From: Druceiella hillmani
Taxonomy: Eukaryota; Arthropoda; Insecta; Lepidoptera; Hepialidae
Reading direction: 5' to 3'
Length of the DNA stretch: 64,000 bases
NCBI GenBank assembly: GCA_039881145.1
Contig: JAYKKI010000009.1
Coordinates: forward strand, 8,294,501-8,358,500
The notes beneath the pieces were generated by a model. The model was not told the origin of the DNA. It ran no database searches and saw only the letters and a program-made list of their open reading frames with translations. The position numbers were made by a program, and so were the translations under genes. This document shows, one piece after another, positions 24,860 through 35,877 of this stretch. Position 1 is the first letter of the stretch. Each line of letters starts with the position of its first letter.

Positions 24860-25666
24860 TTAACAAAATGTGTTTCGATGGACTCTCGTTGCGAAAATTG
24901 TTCGTCAATATCAGAATCTAAGGTCTCAATACGAGATTAAACTGAATTAAATTCTCCGTATATTCTTTCTATAATAATAATTTTTCCCATTGGTTTACTA
25001 AATTGCACATCCGATAATGCTTGAGATAATATACCTTGTATAGCATTTATGTATTCTTCAAATTACGTTAATCGACCCTTTATACTACCGCGTTTTATAG
25101 TTATATCTCTTAATAACCTTTTCTCTTCTTCATTTAATAGTGCATCGTATAATTTATTCGTATTAAATATATAATCGGTAAATATAAAATCGAACCCTAA
25201 TCTTCCGCGAGCAATCCACTATCCCTTTGAAATCAGGTATCGCAACTTAAATTAACTCACGCGCAAACAAGTAGATCGACACAACTTATCTGAAATAATT
25301 CGGCGGTATAAATCAACAAAGACAAAGGATAATATTCTAATATTCCAAGATATAAATAATAATTACTATCAATTAAATTGTAAGTAAATTTAGGATTATA
25401 ATTTATATGAATATTTACAAAGTAGTCATTTTATTGCTTAGTAATTAACTAACAATGATAAATTAATTGACCTTGAGCTAGAAAGGCGTAAAGAAATTAT
25501 TTGTTTCAAATATGTAATGAAATTAGATAGGGTTGCACAATAATGGAGATTAAGTAGAATATTGAAAGGAAATGAAGGAAAAAGGGTATTTTTGTTAGAG
25601 TCTGTCCAGTTGATGAAATCGGCATCCTCAATCCGGAACCACGGGTTCGTGTCCTCGGTCGCCACT

Positions 25667-25912
25667 TGTGTTCCCGCCAAATAGGGGTACACGCGAATAT
25701 AAAGAAATGCAATGCAGACTATTGCAATGTAATGTGTAATGCAAAATGTGAAGTGTAAAAATTGTATAACTTCAAAGTTCAAAATATCGAGGTATTGAAA
25801 GGCGCAGAGGCGCCCTTGCTCTAATGTTGCCTCGTCCAGAGCCGAAAGTGCAGTGTGTGGGTATGGAAGAACTTCCATCTTCTCATATACATATTCTCCT
25901 ATCGAACCAACA
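25667..25912 (-). repeat. 5' LTR of the BEL/Pao element
   Basis: On the minus strand it begins TGTTGGTTCGATAGG and ends GGCGGGAACACA, so it keeps TG...CA ends. It is directly followed by a gtggcgaccgagg primer-binding-like motif. It is about 246 bp, within the size of short BEL LTRs. A partner LTR was not found, so the ends are inferred from the motif and not from comparison. Confidence 0.6.
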
Positions 25913-26367
25913 TTGTCCGTCCGTTTGTTAGTGCCTCTAAGCTTTTAAATATAAAAATAATATATTCCAAATTAATGCGCAATAAATATTGATTTGGTAC
26001 GAAATTAAAAATCATATTTAAAATATTGCATGACATAACCCTAAAGGGGCTCCAGTATATAATAACAGTGCCCGAAAGTATGTTTTCTTTTACCAAAATT
26101 TAAAAAGTAGTAGGTCAGTAAAGGTGCCCAAATTGGACAATTTTTGTTACCAGGTCTGTGTTGATAAATCTGATATATATACATCTGTAATTCCTCGTTT
26201 ATATTACAAATATTTTGCATGTAAACAGTAAAATCTCCATATTATATTTCGGTATAATAATTTGTAAAATTTGAGTAATCAAACTTTGATTTGTTAACCA
26301 GAATAAGTACGTTTCTTAATGTTATTTTTAAAGCATGTTGTAAATAATTAGATCTGCCGCCCCGTCA

Positions 26368-26368
<1 letters not shown>

Positions 26369-26407
<39 letters not shown>
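26369..26407. repeat. TA microsatellite
   Basis: About 38 bp of pure (TA)n. Confidence 0.9.
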
Positions 26408-26413
<6 letters not shown>

Positions 26414-26619
26414 CGACCTGACATTTGTCACTTTGGAGATATGTTAAAATCTTTTTTCGGGTTTATTAATTTTTTAAATAAAACGTGCATATTTTTCCCA
26501 AATTTCATCACCATAACTTTAGCAATTTTAACTCCAAATATTTTAGTTAAGGGTTTATGTACGCAACTGGAAATATTCGTATTAAAAAAATGTCTAAGGC
26601 AATTTTCGTTCTTTTGCAG

Positions 26620-26823
26620 ATGTCATTATGAATATTTTACAAACTACAATGTCAATGTGATGTAATGAAGCTGGCCTTCATAGCCCCGTGATTATCTGGT
26701 TTCTTCAGACTTATTGGCTTAAGGTCATTATATTTTGGAATGTAAGCATATTAAAGTCAACCACGCTGTACTTGCCACTTCATTGTTGAAAGCACTGTTG
26801 AAAGCACGCTTTCTCTCCTCCAA
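26620..26823 (+). pseudogene. CRAL-TRIO pseudo-exon 3
   Basis: Starts after a good acceptor (cttttgcag) and ends at gtgaat, matching 48719-48911 of the live gene: YEYFTNYNVNV versus CEDFTNYNVWDV. It is 204 bp against 193. The difference includes a 12-bp tandem duplication (tgttgaaagcac twice, about 26785-26808). Several stops (tga at 26659, tag and tga beyond) kill the frame. Confidence 0.88.
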
Positions 26824-27013
26824 GTGAATTTTTATGGTATCAGTAGTAAGTAAATTTAGAAAATTTTTATCAGCAAATGGAATTAATTAAAACTGAAAAT
26901 CGAAAATTTTCATTTTTGATCTTTTTATTGTCCATATCAACAAGTAATAAGCCAAATTATACAATGACAGATATCGTCTTACAAAAAAAATTATTTTTCT
27001 TTTATAGCTTAAT

Positions 27014-27609
27014 GAGTTTTGCTTTTTTTATATAGTTCTTGCCATATTTATTTGCAATTTGGAGATTAGAACATTCTATTGCTCTTAATTAATTATGAAA
27101 CTCTCAATATTTCAAACAACAATGAAGATTATAAAAAAAAACTGAATAAATTAAAAGACAAAACAAAGATATTATTCAATTTGAACAATTATTTATGTCT
27201 TGCAACAGCAATCATATATTAGTGTACTTACACGCAGCCCGTATGTATTTAACAGCATATAGATGGTGCACACACTCAAACTTGTATTTCTATAGAAAAC
27301 CGATGCAAAATATTAATTGGTTTAGATATAGATTTATTACAAAACAGGAAGGTGACTAGTTTTATCTAGGCAAAATACAAATGCAGATATTGTTAAATTT
27401 GAATCTAACATTTAATGGAAAAAATTAAAATGTCAAAAAACCATAGTCCTCGTTTCAAAATGTGAGTGAATTATATATTCTTCAGCTCCCACTGTAGAAT
27501 TGTATCCGTTGTAGATTGGATACGTTTGAAGGAAAAATATTTTTTTTTAAATTTTAAAGTATGTTGTACATTAAATTACCTAAAATATTTTTATTAATTT
27601 AAGCTATAG
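27014..27609 (+). repeat. Intron 3 segmental duplication, copy A
   Basis: About 596 bp that recur at 28017-28591, about 1003 bp downstream, in the same direction with roughly 90% identity. Part of it also matches intron 3 of the live gene (53810-54130), which shows its origin. Confidence 0.9.
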
Positions 27610-27877
27610 ATTAAGATTTCAAGCGAATTTAACAAAACTTTTAACATGATCGAAAAAAAATTTAAAACAAGAGAACATTTTCACCATAAACATTTTTCAT
27701 TTCCAAAATATTATAACTTTTTAGGGGTACTTTTAACAATTGGATTTTTACGCAATGTCATTTAAATACTAAGTTTACCCTGATAGTTCTTACTGGATTT
27801 TAACTTCAATGAAAATATTGATAAATTGATTACACAATTTTATTAAATATTTTGTTCTTTGATATTAAATATTTCAA

Positions 27878-28016
27878 ACATAATGTGAAAATTTCACCTC
27901 AATGTACCAACATACCGAGAATTTGTCATCCGTCATGTCATCAACACTACGTCCAACATAAGAAAATGCGAGTTACACAGGAATACACGTTCACGAAAAT
28001 AGGAATACACGTTCAC
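27878..28016 (+). pseudogene. CRAL-TRIO pseudo-exon 4, 5' part
   Basis: gtaccaacataccgagaatt and aatacacgttcacg match the NVPTYAEFI and RIHVH codons of the live exon 4 (54398-54611). Small indels and stops destroy the frame. A 22-bp repeat ending cacgttcacga at 27980-28018 marks the junction where the sequence jumps back into intron DNA. Confidence 0.8.
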
Positions 28017-28591
28017 GAGTTTTGCTTTTTTATACAGTTCTTGCCATAGTTATTTGCAATTTGGTGATTAGAACATTCAATTGCTCTTAATTAATTATAA
28101 AACTCAATATTTCAAACAACAATGAAGAATATATAAAATACTGAATAAATTAAAAGAGAAAACAAAGATATTATACAATTTTGAAACAATTATTTATATC
28201 TTGCAACAGCAATCATATATTAGTTTACTTACGCGCAGCCCATAGATGGTACACACACCCAAACATGCATTTCTATAGAAAACCGATGCAAAATATTAAT
28301 TGGTTTAGAGATAGATTTATTACAGAACAGGAAGGTGACTAGTTTTATCTATGCAAAATGAAAATGCAAATATTGTTAAATTTGAATTTAACATTTAATG
28401 GGAAAAATTAAAATGTCAAAAAACCATAGTTCTCGTTTCAAAATGTGAGTGAATTATATATTCTTCAGGTCTCACTGTAGAATTGTATCCGTTGTAGATT
28501 GGACGCGCTTGAAGGAAAAATGTTTTTTTTTTAATTTTAAAATATGTTATACATTAAATTAACTAAAATATTTTTATTAATTTAAACTATA
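28017..28591 (+). repeat. Intron 3 segmental duplication, copy B
   Basis: Second copy of 27014-27609, with an 18-bp deletion near 28240. It directly follows the truncated pseudo-exon 4, so the duplication unit ran from intron 3 into exon 4. Confidence 0.9.
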
Positions 28592-28626
28592 CACACAACT
28601 CGCATGTAGATCATTTAGTGTGAGGG
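28591..28626 (+). pseudogene. CRAL-TRIO pseudo-exon 4, 3' end and donor
   Basis: acacacaactcgcat|gtagatcatttagtgtgag matches the live exon 4 end and donor (acgcacaacttgcag|gtatgatatttagtgtgag, 54597-54630). Similarity continues into intron 4 up to about 28715. Confidence 0.8.
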
Positions 28627-28744
28627 TAGTCGGAATACACTCATCGGCAAAATTAAAAAAATAATCGATAAGTTTACAAAATTTTGGGTCATTGTACATA
28701 GTTGGAATCTTAGAATATGTATATATGTATATATAATCTTAGTA

Positions 28745-29893
28745 ATCTTAGAAATGAGTACTCCAGAAGGCGAGAACACGCGTGATAGCGTGACCAAAAA
28801 ACTACGCATAAAATGCGTAGTATCAAAACGCGGCTGTCAGTGCAATTTAAAACACAGCTCTGAAAGGTTACGTGACAATATAGCTTAAAATGCCATCTTG
28901 TGCTATTTTCACCTCCAAAAATATCACTGGACTGCAAAAGAAACAAATGGGAATTACTTTTCATACGTAAAAACTATCTTCTTCATTTCATTTTCAATTA
29001 ACTATGCAATTTTAAATTATCGAAGTAGATTATTATTAACAGAAGACCGCCATTTTTATTGGTGTTGTCACCTCTTAAAAATTGTTCACCCAAAATAAAA
29101 CATCTTAATTGCTCGATACTGACAAATTTAAAATTTTATTTGTAAAATAATCGGGATTTGGAAAATATCATCGGAGAATTTGGTGTAACGTTTGAATTTC
29201 CGTTATTATATTCAATTTTAGAATATTTGAACTATTGCGTATATAATCACTATATATAGTATTACTGCAAGAAACATATGTCACATTCATTAATTTCAGC
29301 CGTCTTCTTTAATTCCTTGAAAAATGCGAACCGATATTGTTTAAAATATGAAGAAAGTTTATCACGACATTGAATGCTAATTAATATAAATAATTGTTTC
29401 GTCTAATTTTGAATTTCTTTAGTATGAGATCGAATATTTCTAAACTTTTACTATGAGCTTCTGTTTTTACTTTAAGACACTAAGATAATTGTTTTCTATT
29501 TTTGTATTAAAAGTGTTAAGTGATGAATAAAATGGTAAAATGTAACAAAGTTTTTAAATAATTTTAATCTAAATACTTTAGCCATTGGTTGAGGTCAGAA
29601 TAAACATTTTAGAAATTTAACATGGCGGCCTTAATAATATTTCATATAAGCCAAGCCATGACCACATAAATAGATGCAAATGTGAATCGTACTGCCGCAA
29701 GCAAATATATTTATATGCTTCAATTTCGTGAAGTTGGTGGGTAAATTTATTCTGCTGGTAACACCGTGCTCGTTTGGGGAGGGCGCTAGTAGGCAGAGTG
29801 CGGTGCCCCCTCCACCGATTTTTGGCTTCACCGCGACTGCGAAGAGATTTGTGCGTATGCGCCTTCTGGATTACTCCATATTCTAAGGTTGTA
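28745..29893 (+). mobile_element. DNA transposon remnant with terminal inverted repeats and a THAP exon
   Basis: The left end (ttagaaatgagtactccagaaggcg, from about 28745) is repeated in inverted form at the right end (about 29860-29893) with about 27 of 31 matching positions. Inside, near the left end, is a THAP-type first exon (28891-28968). P-element-like transposases start with a THAP zinc finger, so a P-superfamily or related THAP transposon is the best guess. No catalytic domain remains in the 1.15 kb, so it is an internally deleted copy. Possible 8-bp target duplications beside the ends match only partly. It lies within intron 4 of the CRAL-TRIO pseudogene. Confidence 0.6.
28891..28968 (+). 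CDS. THAP zinc-finger first exon (fragment)
   Basis: From ATG 28891 the frame reads MPSCAIFTSK, then GLQKKQMGITFH, and stops at a donor-like cat-ac|gtaaaaac. The M-P-x-C start followed by a basic loop and x-T/S-F-H is the opening of the C2CH THAP domain. Compared with most THAP domains the second Cys of the usual C-x(2-4)-C pair is replaced (C-A-I-F-T-S), so zinc binding is probably lost. No second exon carrying the FP/W motifs was seen. Confidence 0.6.
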
Positions 29894-30958
29894 ACTTTAT
29901 GAATTATGGTCTGATTGGAAATAATGAAATTTGTTTCAAAATATTTTGTTTTCCTTAGGTAATTTTTTGGTATATTTTTTGTTTAGCACTCCTATAAAGT
30001 TTTAAATTGAAAAGAAAAATTAAAAAAAAAACTTTAATTTAATTTTGTAATTTAAAATATTTTGGGAAGTTCAATACATTTGTCCCTTAAAATTAATTAA
30101 TTGTATCTTCAAGTATCTGCAGTTCCCTTTAACAAATTGTTTTTATTAATCATTCATAATAAATATAATCATACTAAACGGAGTTTCTCGCTATTAAGAA
30201 AATAAAATTATTTTCGACTTTGAATGCACGCGTACAAATAGTTGTGCGACGAATATACGAACAGCCTCGAAACCTTAAAAATGTTCGTTTTAAGATTTTG
30301 TAATCCAATATTTTCATTTTATTATCAAATTATATAATTTAACAACTCAAAAATTTATTGATTTCCGGTTTTTTTCAATACAATATCCATTTTGAAAATA
30401 TGTCAAAATAAGTAGTTTTTACGTTACTTTTGACAAACATGACGTAAATTTATGAAAAATTATTTAGTCAAAAATATTCTTACGACTTTTATAAGTTAGA
30501 AGTTTGAAAAAAATGATCAGTATAATTTTCTTCAATAAATTACCATGATCCTTGAATTTTTCTGCATTTTCATCAACTTATTCGTTTTGTTTACCCCGAG
30601 CTGTTTGATTTTAATGAATTCGAATATATACTTCTTTCGCTTTTTCGCATATAACTGCTTGTTTATTTTATTAAATAAAAAAAAAAAAAGTAAATACTTC
30701 TTTCACTTATTCGCATATGTCTACCTGTAAACTCTCTTTTATTTCATAACAGTTGTGGTAAAATTGAATAAGCTCCAATATAGAGTAATAATACCTTATT
30801 TTATTTGAAGAAGAAATTAATTACATCTTTTCAGAATAATATTAGTTTTATTATTAATAAATTAACATACATAGAAAAAAAACACAAATTAATTATAACG
30901 ATAGAACAATGAAACTATTTTTAGCGGTACTAACATAAATATATAAAAAAAAAAGAAA

Positions 30959-31012
<54 letters not shown>

Positions 31013-31100
31013 TTCGATGATAATGGTATTTTTCTAGTTTTCTTTGTCTCAATCTAGAGTTCTTTTGATAAAGCAAATAACGTGATAGCAAATGGTGGGG

Positions 31101-31164
<64 letters not shown>

Positions 31165-33535
31165 TCGATGATGATGGTATTTTTCTAGAGTTTTGTTCGC
31201 CTAGAGTTCTTTTGATAGAGCAAATACCTTCAGCAAATAACGTGATAGCAAACGGTGGGTTTAAATATTTTACAACAGGTAAGTTACGAAGTGACTCCGG
31301 AAGTGGCAGCAATCAGGTTAAATTTAAAAATTACTTAATATATTTAAAACTATTTTTACGCAAGTAGAGCAGTACAGATGCCAAGTCGTGTAATCAATCA
31401 CATCTATCTTTCCTTGTTATATGGTCTCATTTAAATATTATAACCTACATACACAAAAATACAGTTATTCCTAATTGAATCAATCATCGCAATGGTTTTT
31501 TGGTTAACTTCACGGAATTTTTTCGTAATGCTACTTTTCCTAGTTGTTACTTCGGCAATATCGAAGATACAGGGGTGGGGACTTAATTTCTGAAAGTTTT
31601 ACGAAAGTATTTTTAAAACTACTTTACATAACATTTTGAAATATTTTTGGATACCTTATAATTTGTGCTTTCAATCGATATTCCATGTATTACCAATTTC
31701 CAATGAAAATTTAACAGTTGGAATTCATTCCGTTAATAAGATTTTTTGTCAATATATTTTAATTTCAAGATAACGTGATGAGATTTAATAAAATCTGTCA
31801 GGATTAGCCGATTTTGGATACAATACCGATCACGTTACCAAGCCGTTCTGGCTGTTAATAATGACGGAGATTAATTATCCGATTTGAGATGAGAGGGAAC
31901 AACTTTTTTCACAAAATTAGGTAAAACGAGATGATTTTCTGGATAACTAACTAAGAAGATAGCGGCACAATTTTATGTGTCCTGAATCTATTCCTACAAG
32001 AATCATTATCATGTTTATGAAATTTAAAAAATACTCCTTCTCGTCACATGAATGAAGTCTGTAGCATTTGTGTATATATTACTATGTCGTCTTAAATATA
32101 ATGTTAATAATATAAAATTCAATTGAATATAATGATAACAATAAAATGTCGGTACAATAAGAGTAGTACTCTTAAATAATAAAAGCTAACTAAGATCAAA
32201 AATGTGTAGAGAATACGATAAAATGATACATATTTTTTCTTCTTATAAAAGAAAGTTCCCTTTCACTGAAATGTTATTTGCAATGCTATATTAGTTTAAG
32301 AGCTCACTCCGGAAAATTAATGAACAAAAATCACTGAAGCGCTAAGTGAAAAATTAATTGCCCTTCAGTAATCGTTCGGCTTTGAGAAGTAAATAAATCG
32401 CTATCATTGCATTTCATTTATTGCTGAACATAAAATTAATATCATTTCGTTAATAAACTAAATTGGTACTGCTTGGGGAAAGTTGGAAAATAATTATACT
32501 ATAAGTTAAGTTTTGAAGTCAATTTGATAATTACAATCAACTGAAAAAGAAAACGCGTATATTTGAGCAAAAATATGTTCTTGTACTATTAATACAGATA
32601 TTATTTTTAGTATCATAATAGATGCATAAAGGTTTTCAAACGGCACTTCAAATTAAAAATATTCTCTTAAATATATATTGTACCTGAAAATAAATTTTAC
32701 TTCGACTTATAGATGAGATTGAAAAAAATGGGATGTCAGTACAGCTCATATATCAGCGAAAGACATAATGAAAATAAGAATAATAGAAGTATGACGTCGA
32801 TACCAGTTAAATAGAAAATAGTGTAATGATTATAATTTGAAACGAAACTTGTATAAGAGCGTAATACGAGTACTAATAGCAAACGCAAGGCAACTCTAGT
32901 AGACCACATATCTATTCCTGCCTCTACTGCTTTTTTCATTTTTTTCTGCAGCGGATTCATGACATTTTTTTTACGGGAAAATAGCATAATTAACTATGCA
33001 TTACAGCGAAAGGCTTTAATTTGCCTTTATACTCTGTGGATGTATATTAAGTGCACGATATATACCACAAAATAAATACAATATTCAGTCTATGGTAAAT
33101 ACTTCATTTTTGAAATGAACATACTATCCCTAATACTAAACTAAATAATAACACTCTAATAATAAAATAATACTAAATAAAAACACTCATTAGGTATGTC
33201 TAAACGATCCTGTATTTGTAAATATTATAATGATAAATTTAAAATACTGTATTACAGCCATATGGTAAAATCATTTCAAAACTAAATTAACCCAAACACT
33301 GAAAGAACATATTAAAATGAAGCTAAGAGTGTGAAATATAATATAAACCTTTTAACTGCATTCTTTTGCTTAAAACCCTAAATGAAAGCTCCTTGGTCTT
33401 TACGTATGTATTATATAAGTTGTACTTACTAATATCATTTGTATTTACTGTTGAGTACGTAGTATATAGATATATATTTACCCACACATATCTACGGACA
33501 CTTCCTGAATGATAGAATGCGACTCAGAAACTGGA
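29894..33535. other. Non-coding AT-rich stretch with TA microsatellites
   Basis: No gene is supported. It contains TA repeats and a local duplication at 30961-31262 (listed separately). The ORFs at 30545 and 32736 have no family resemblance. Confidence 0.5.
30961..31262. repeat. Tandem duplication including a TA microsatellite
   Basis: Two copies of a unit made of (TA)n followed by about 85 bp: tattcgatgat-atggtatttttct, then agagttcttttgat, then caaataacgtgatagcaaa, then ggtggg. Copy 1 is 30961-31098, copy 2 is 31099-31262. Copy 2 contains an extra internal repeat (gcaaataccttcagcaaataac). Confidence 0.85.
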
Positions 33536-33539
33536 TTAG

Positions 33540-35307
33540 GTTTTAAATAAGCTCGGTTTTACCAAGAGTAAGGCCAAAGAGTGTGTTTATATAGGACAAG
33601 CTGTCGGAACCAAAAGTTACTTCTGCCTTTACGCGGATGACACACTAATCTTCTCAAAAAGGAAACAATATGAGCAAGATAATTAAGAGTATAAAAGATG
33701 AATTTTATTTAAAAATATGCTTTACCACAAATTTCCTTTGTACGCAAATTGAGAACCATATCAAGCTATGTTGCTGTTGCTAATCAAATTAAAAATATCG
33801 AGTAACTGCTAAGCAGGCCAGACGTCATATTCTTTATAAATAATACAAGTGAATAGATACATGTATTATTACCATGAATCTCGTTGGAATGCAGTTCGGA
33901 AGATTACCTGTATAACACATATACTACGGACTTGATATGCTATAGCGACGCAAACTATGCCAAAGACATTGAAACCAGACGTCATGGTTTCAATGTCATT
34001 GGCATACGCATATGTATTTACAATGATTATACATTTCCCAAGAACGGTACTGCCGTCACGTGATCTAGGCAGATACAGCAAACTATCTACCTATCTACCA
34101 TCGAAGCAGAGTTCTTGACAACTTGTGCAGCCACATAAGAGGTAATATGGCTGAAACCGTTATTGTATAAAGTTGTTGAGTTTATTCAAAAAACAATGTG
34201 TTTATACAAATTTGTAACAGAAAAATTACACAAAAACATTATAAAGTTGTTTCATGTGTATACAGACTTGAAACAAAAGTTGATACAAACTTTAAAGACT
34301 TGATACAAACTTGAAACAAAATTTACATTAATTAACGAAGAGATTGGCCCGTCAAAGTTAAACACATTGTATATATTTAAGTAATCTTTGACAATTATTA
34401 ATGAATAATTGTTAGTGTAATGTTAACAGTCCTATCAGTCGAAAATACATATGTAAATATATGTTCTGGTGTAAACACATGTTCCCGATTTTAGTTTTGC
34501 TTGCTCTCAATGGTATTGTAGATATTGAAATCAGGGACAAAGTTTTGAACAAGAAGTTAATTCAGATATAATTGAAGAAACGTATACATACACACATGTA
34601 TTCATGTAAATATAAAATAAAGAGCAATTGTATAATTCCATTGTAATTTCCATCAATACTGGATATATAATCTACAAACTCATATAAAATTATAAATGTG
34701 ACCTTGTAAGCACAGTGATTGTGTAATTTCAATATACAGTGAAATAAAAAATTTTAAAGGTAAAATGTAAAATACTAAATATATCAAAGCATGAACTTAA
34801 ATAAAATTATATCTTAACCAAAATTCGAGGCAGAAATTACTGTTTAATTTTTATTTTAGATGGGCACAAAATGTGTAAACACTATTTCATATTGTGAACC
34901 TAACCTGTCAAAATGAAAGAAATTCGAAGACCATTCTAATTTAATATAATTATGTCAATTATATTTAAAACATATAATATGCGAATTATTAACTAAAGTG
35001 AAATCAAACACGAGTAAACTTAGAATAAGGCTTACAATGTAGGCTTAATTGTATAGCAATAGTAAACTGTTAGGAATGTTTTAAGTAAGGGAGAGTGTTG
35101 GAATATTAATTTTATGGTAATATTGTCCTTTCCTATATAATCTGTATGGTCTATGGTGGAGGGTATATAAATCCTAACTCCATCAGCGCAATTCCTTTTT
35201 TTGTTCGGTGACATCACAAATCGAGTTGGTAATTTGTTCGGATTCTTCATAAAGGAATATCTCATTAATCGCCAACGAGGTTCCACCAGTGCAACAATTA
35301 TTCAACA
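33540..35307 (+). mobile_element. Ty1/copia retrotransposon, 3' part, broken
   Basis: The plus strand carries copia reverse transcriptase pieces (LGFTKSKAKECVYI, then FCLYADDTLIF with the YADD active-site box, 33555-33660). It also carries a copia RNase H block, STIEAEFLTT followed by EVIWLKPLLYK (34098-34170), where copia normally has STTEAEY. A purine tract (aagtaagggagag, 35083-35095) precedes a 212-bp LTR with TGTTG...CAACA ends. Order and strand are right for the 3' end of a copia element. Stops, frameshifts and a large internal deletion make it dead. The 5' LTR was not found. Confidence 0.75.
35096..35307 (+). repeat. Copia 3' LTR with polypurine tract before it
   Basis: It begins TGTTGGAATATTAAT and ends TTATTCAACA, the TGTTG...CAACA ends common in copia LTRs. 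A TATATAA box lies at about 35164. The element's polypurine tract abuts the start. The minus ORF (35286-35032) is simply the LTR read backwards. Confidence 0.65.
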
Positions 35308-35720
35308 TTAACATAGCCCCCCTTCTTTGTGTAAATCAATTCCGGTTATATATTGACAGTTTTCAAGGTTTCACCAAAAATAAACAATTATTAAAAATAT
35401 TTGTAGAATTTTAAAAATATCTTAAATTAGAATGTAAAAAATATATAGTTTTAAAGACAAGTTAGCTTAATTAAGCTAGAAATCAAGGAAACAGCGAAAA
35501 AATACTTCGCGATTTAAAAAAAAACAAGAATTAGTGAAAAACTATAAAAGTACATTTCGAAACTCTGCTAAAAAATTAAATATACCTCATATTTAAATTT
35601 TTAGCAGGTAAGATAATAACTTTTATTTGCAATGTTGTTTACATTTATTGCTACCGTTATTCCAAGTTTCAAAAAAATAAATAACAACCATTTATTTTTA
35701 AAGCGATCCAATATTTTCTA
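35308..35720. other. Non-coding stretch
   Basis: AT-rich; nothing is supported. Confidence 0.5.
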
Positions 35721-35775
35721 TCACACACACACACATACACACACACACACACACACACGCACACACACACACGCA

Positions 35776-35807
<32 letters not shown>

Positions 35808-35817
35808 CACATACACA

Positions 35818-35876
<59 letters not shown>
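35721..35876. repeat. Compound CA / CG-CA / CATA / TA microsatellite
   Basis: 155 bp: (CA)n, (CGCA)n, (CA)n, (CATA)n then (TA)n. ORFs on both strands are His/Thr or Val/Cys repeats and are artefacts. Confidence 0.95.

Positions 35877-35877
<1 letters not shown>

Larger units (their letters stand above)
23985..25912 (-). mobile_element. BEL/Pao LTR retrotransposon, 5' half (LTR, leader, gag)
   Basis: On the minus strand the order is 5' LTR (25912-25667), a leader beginning with a GTGGCGACCGAGG primer-site-like sequence, then a gag-like region (about 25130-24010). The gag shows the DUF1759 pattern: KGRLT..FEEYINAI, then RLPEIKLLKYDGNYITWLEF with FRDTVDSLI, then VIQSIEFTTINYKIAWDLVCERYNN with INNHVKSLL. 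A Cys-rich stretch ([14 protein letters not shown], about 24070-24030) stands where the zinc knuckle is expected. Stops and frameshifts break the frame. Protease, reverse transcriptase and 3' LTR are missing, so it is a truncated copy. It sits in intron 1 of the CRAL-TRIO pseudogene. Confidence 0.8.
22750..28626 (+). pseudogene. Dead tandem paralogue of the CRAL-TRIO gene
   Basis: Recognisable exon 1 (22911-23063), exon 3 (26620-26823) and exon 4 (about 27878-28016 plus 28591-28605) copies of the live gene at 43964-55886 occur in the same order and strand. Intron and upstream flank similarity is also visible: flank 22820-22900 matches 43865-43920, and intron 3 at 27270-27530 matches 53810-54020. 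Because introns are kept, this is a DNA-level duplication and not a retrocopy. Inactivation: a 1-bp deletion and an in-frame TAG in exon 1, stops and a 12-bp duplication in exon 3, a split exon 4, and no exon 2 or 5. A BEL/Pao element sits in intron 1, a THAP element in intron 4. Confidence 0.88.
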
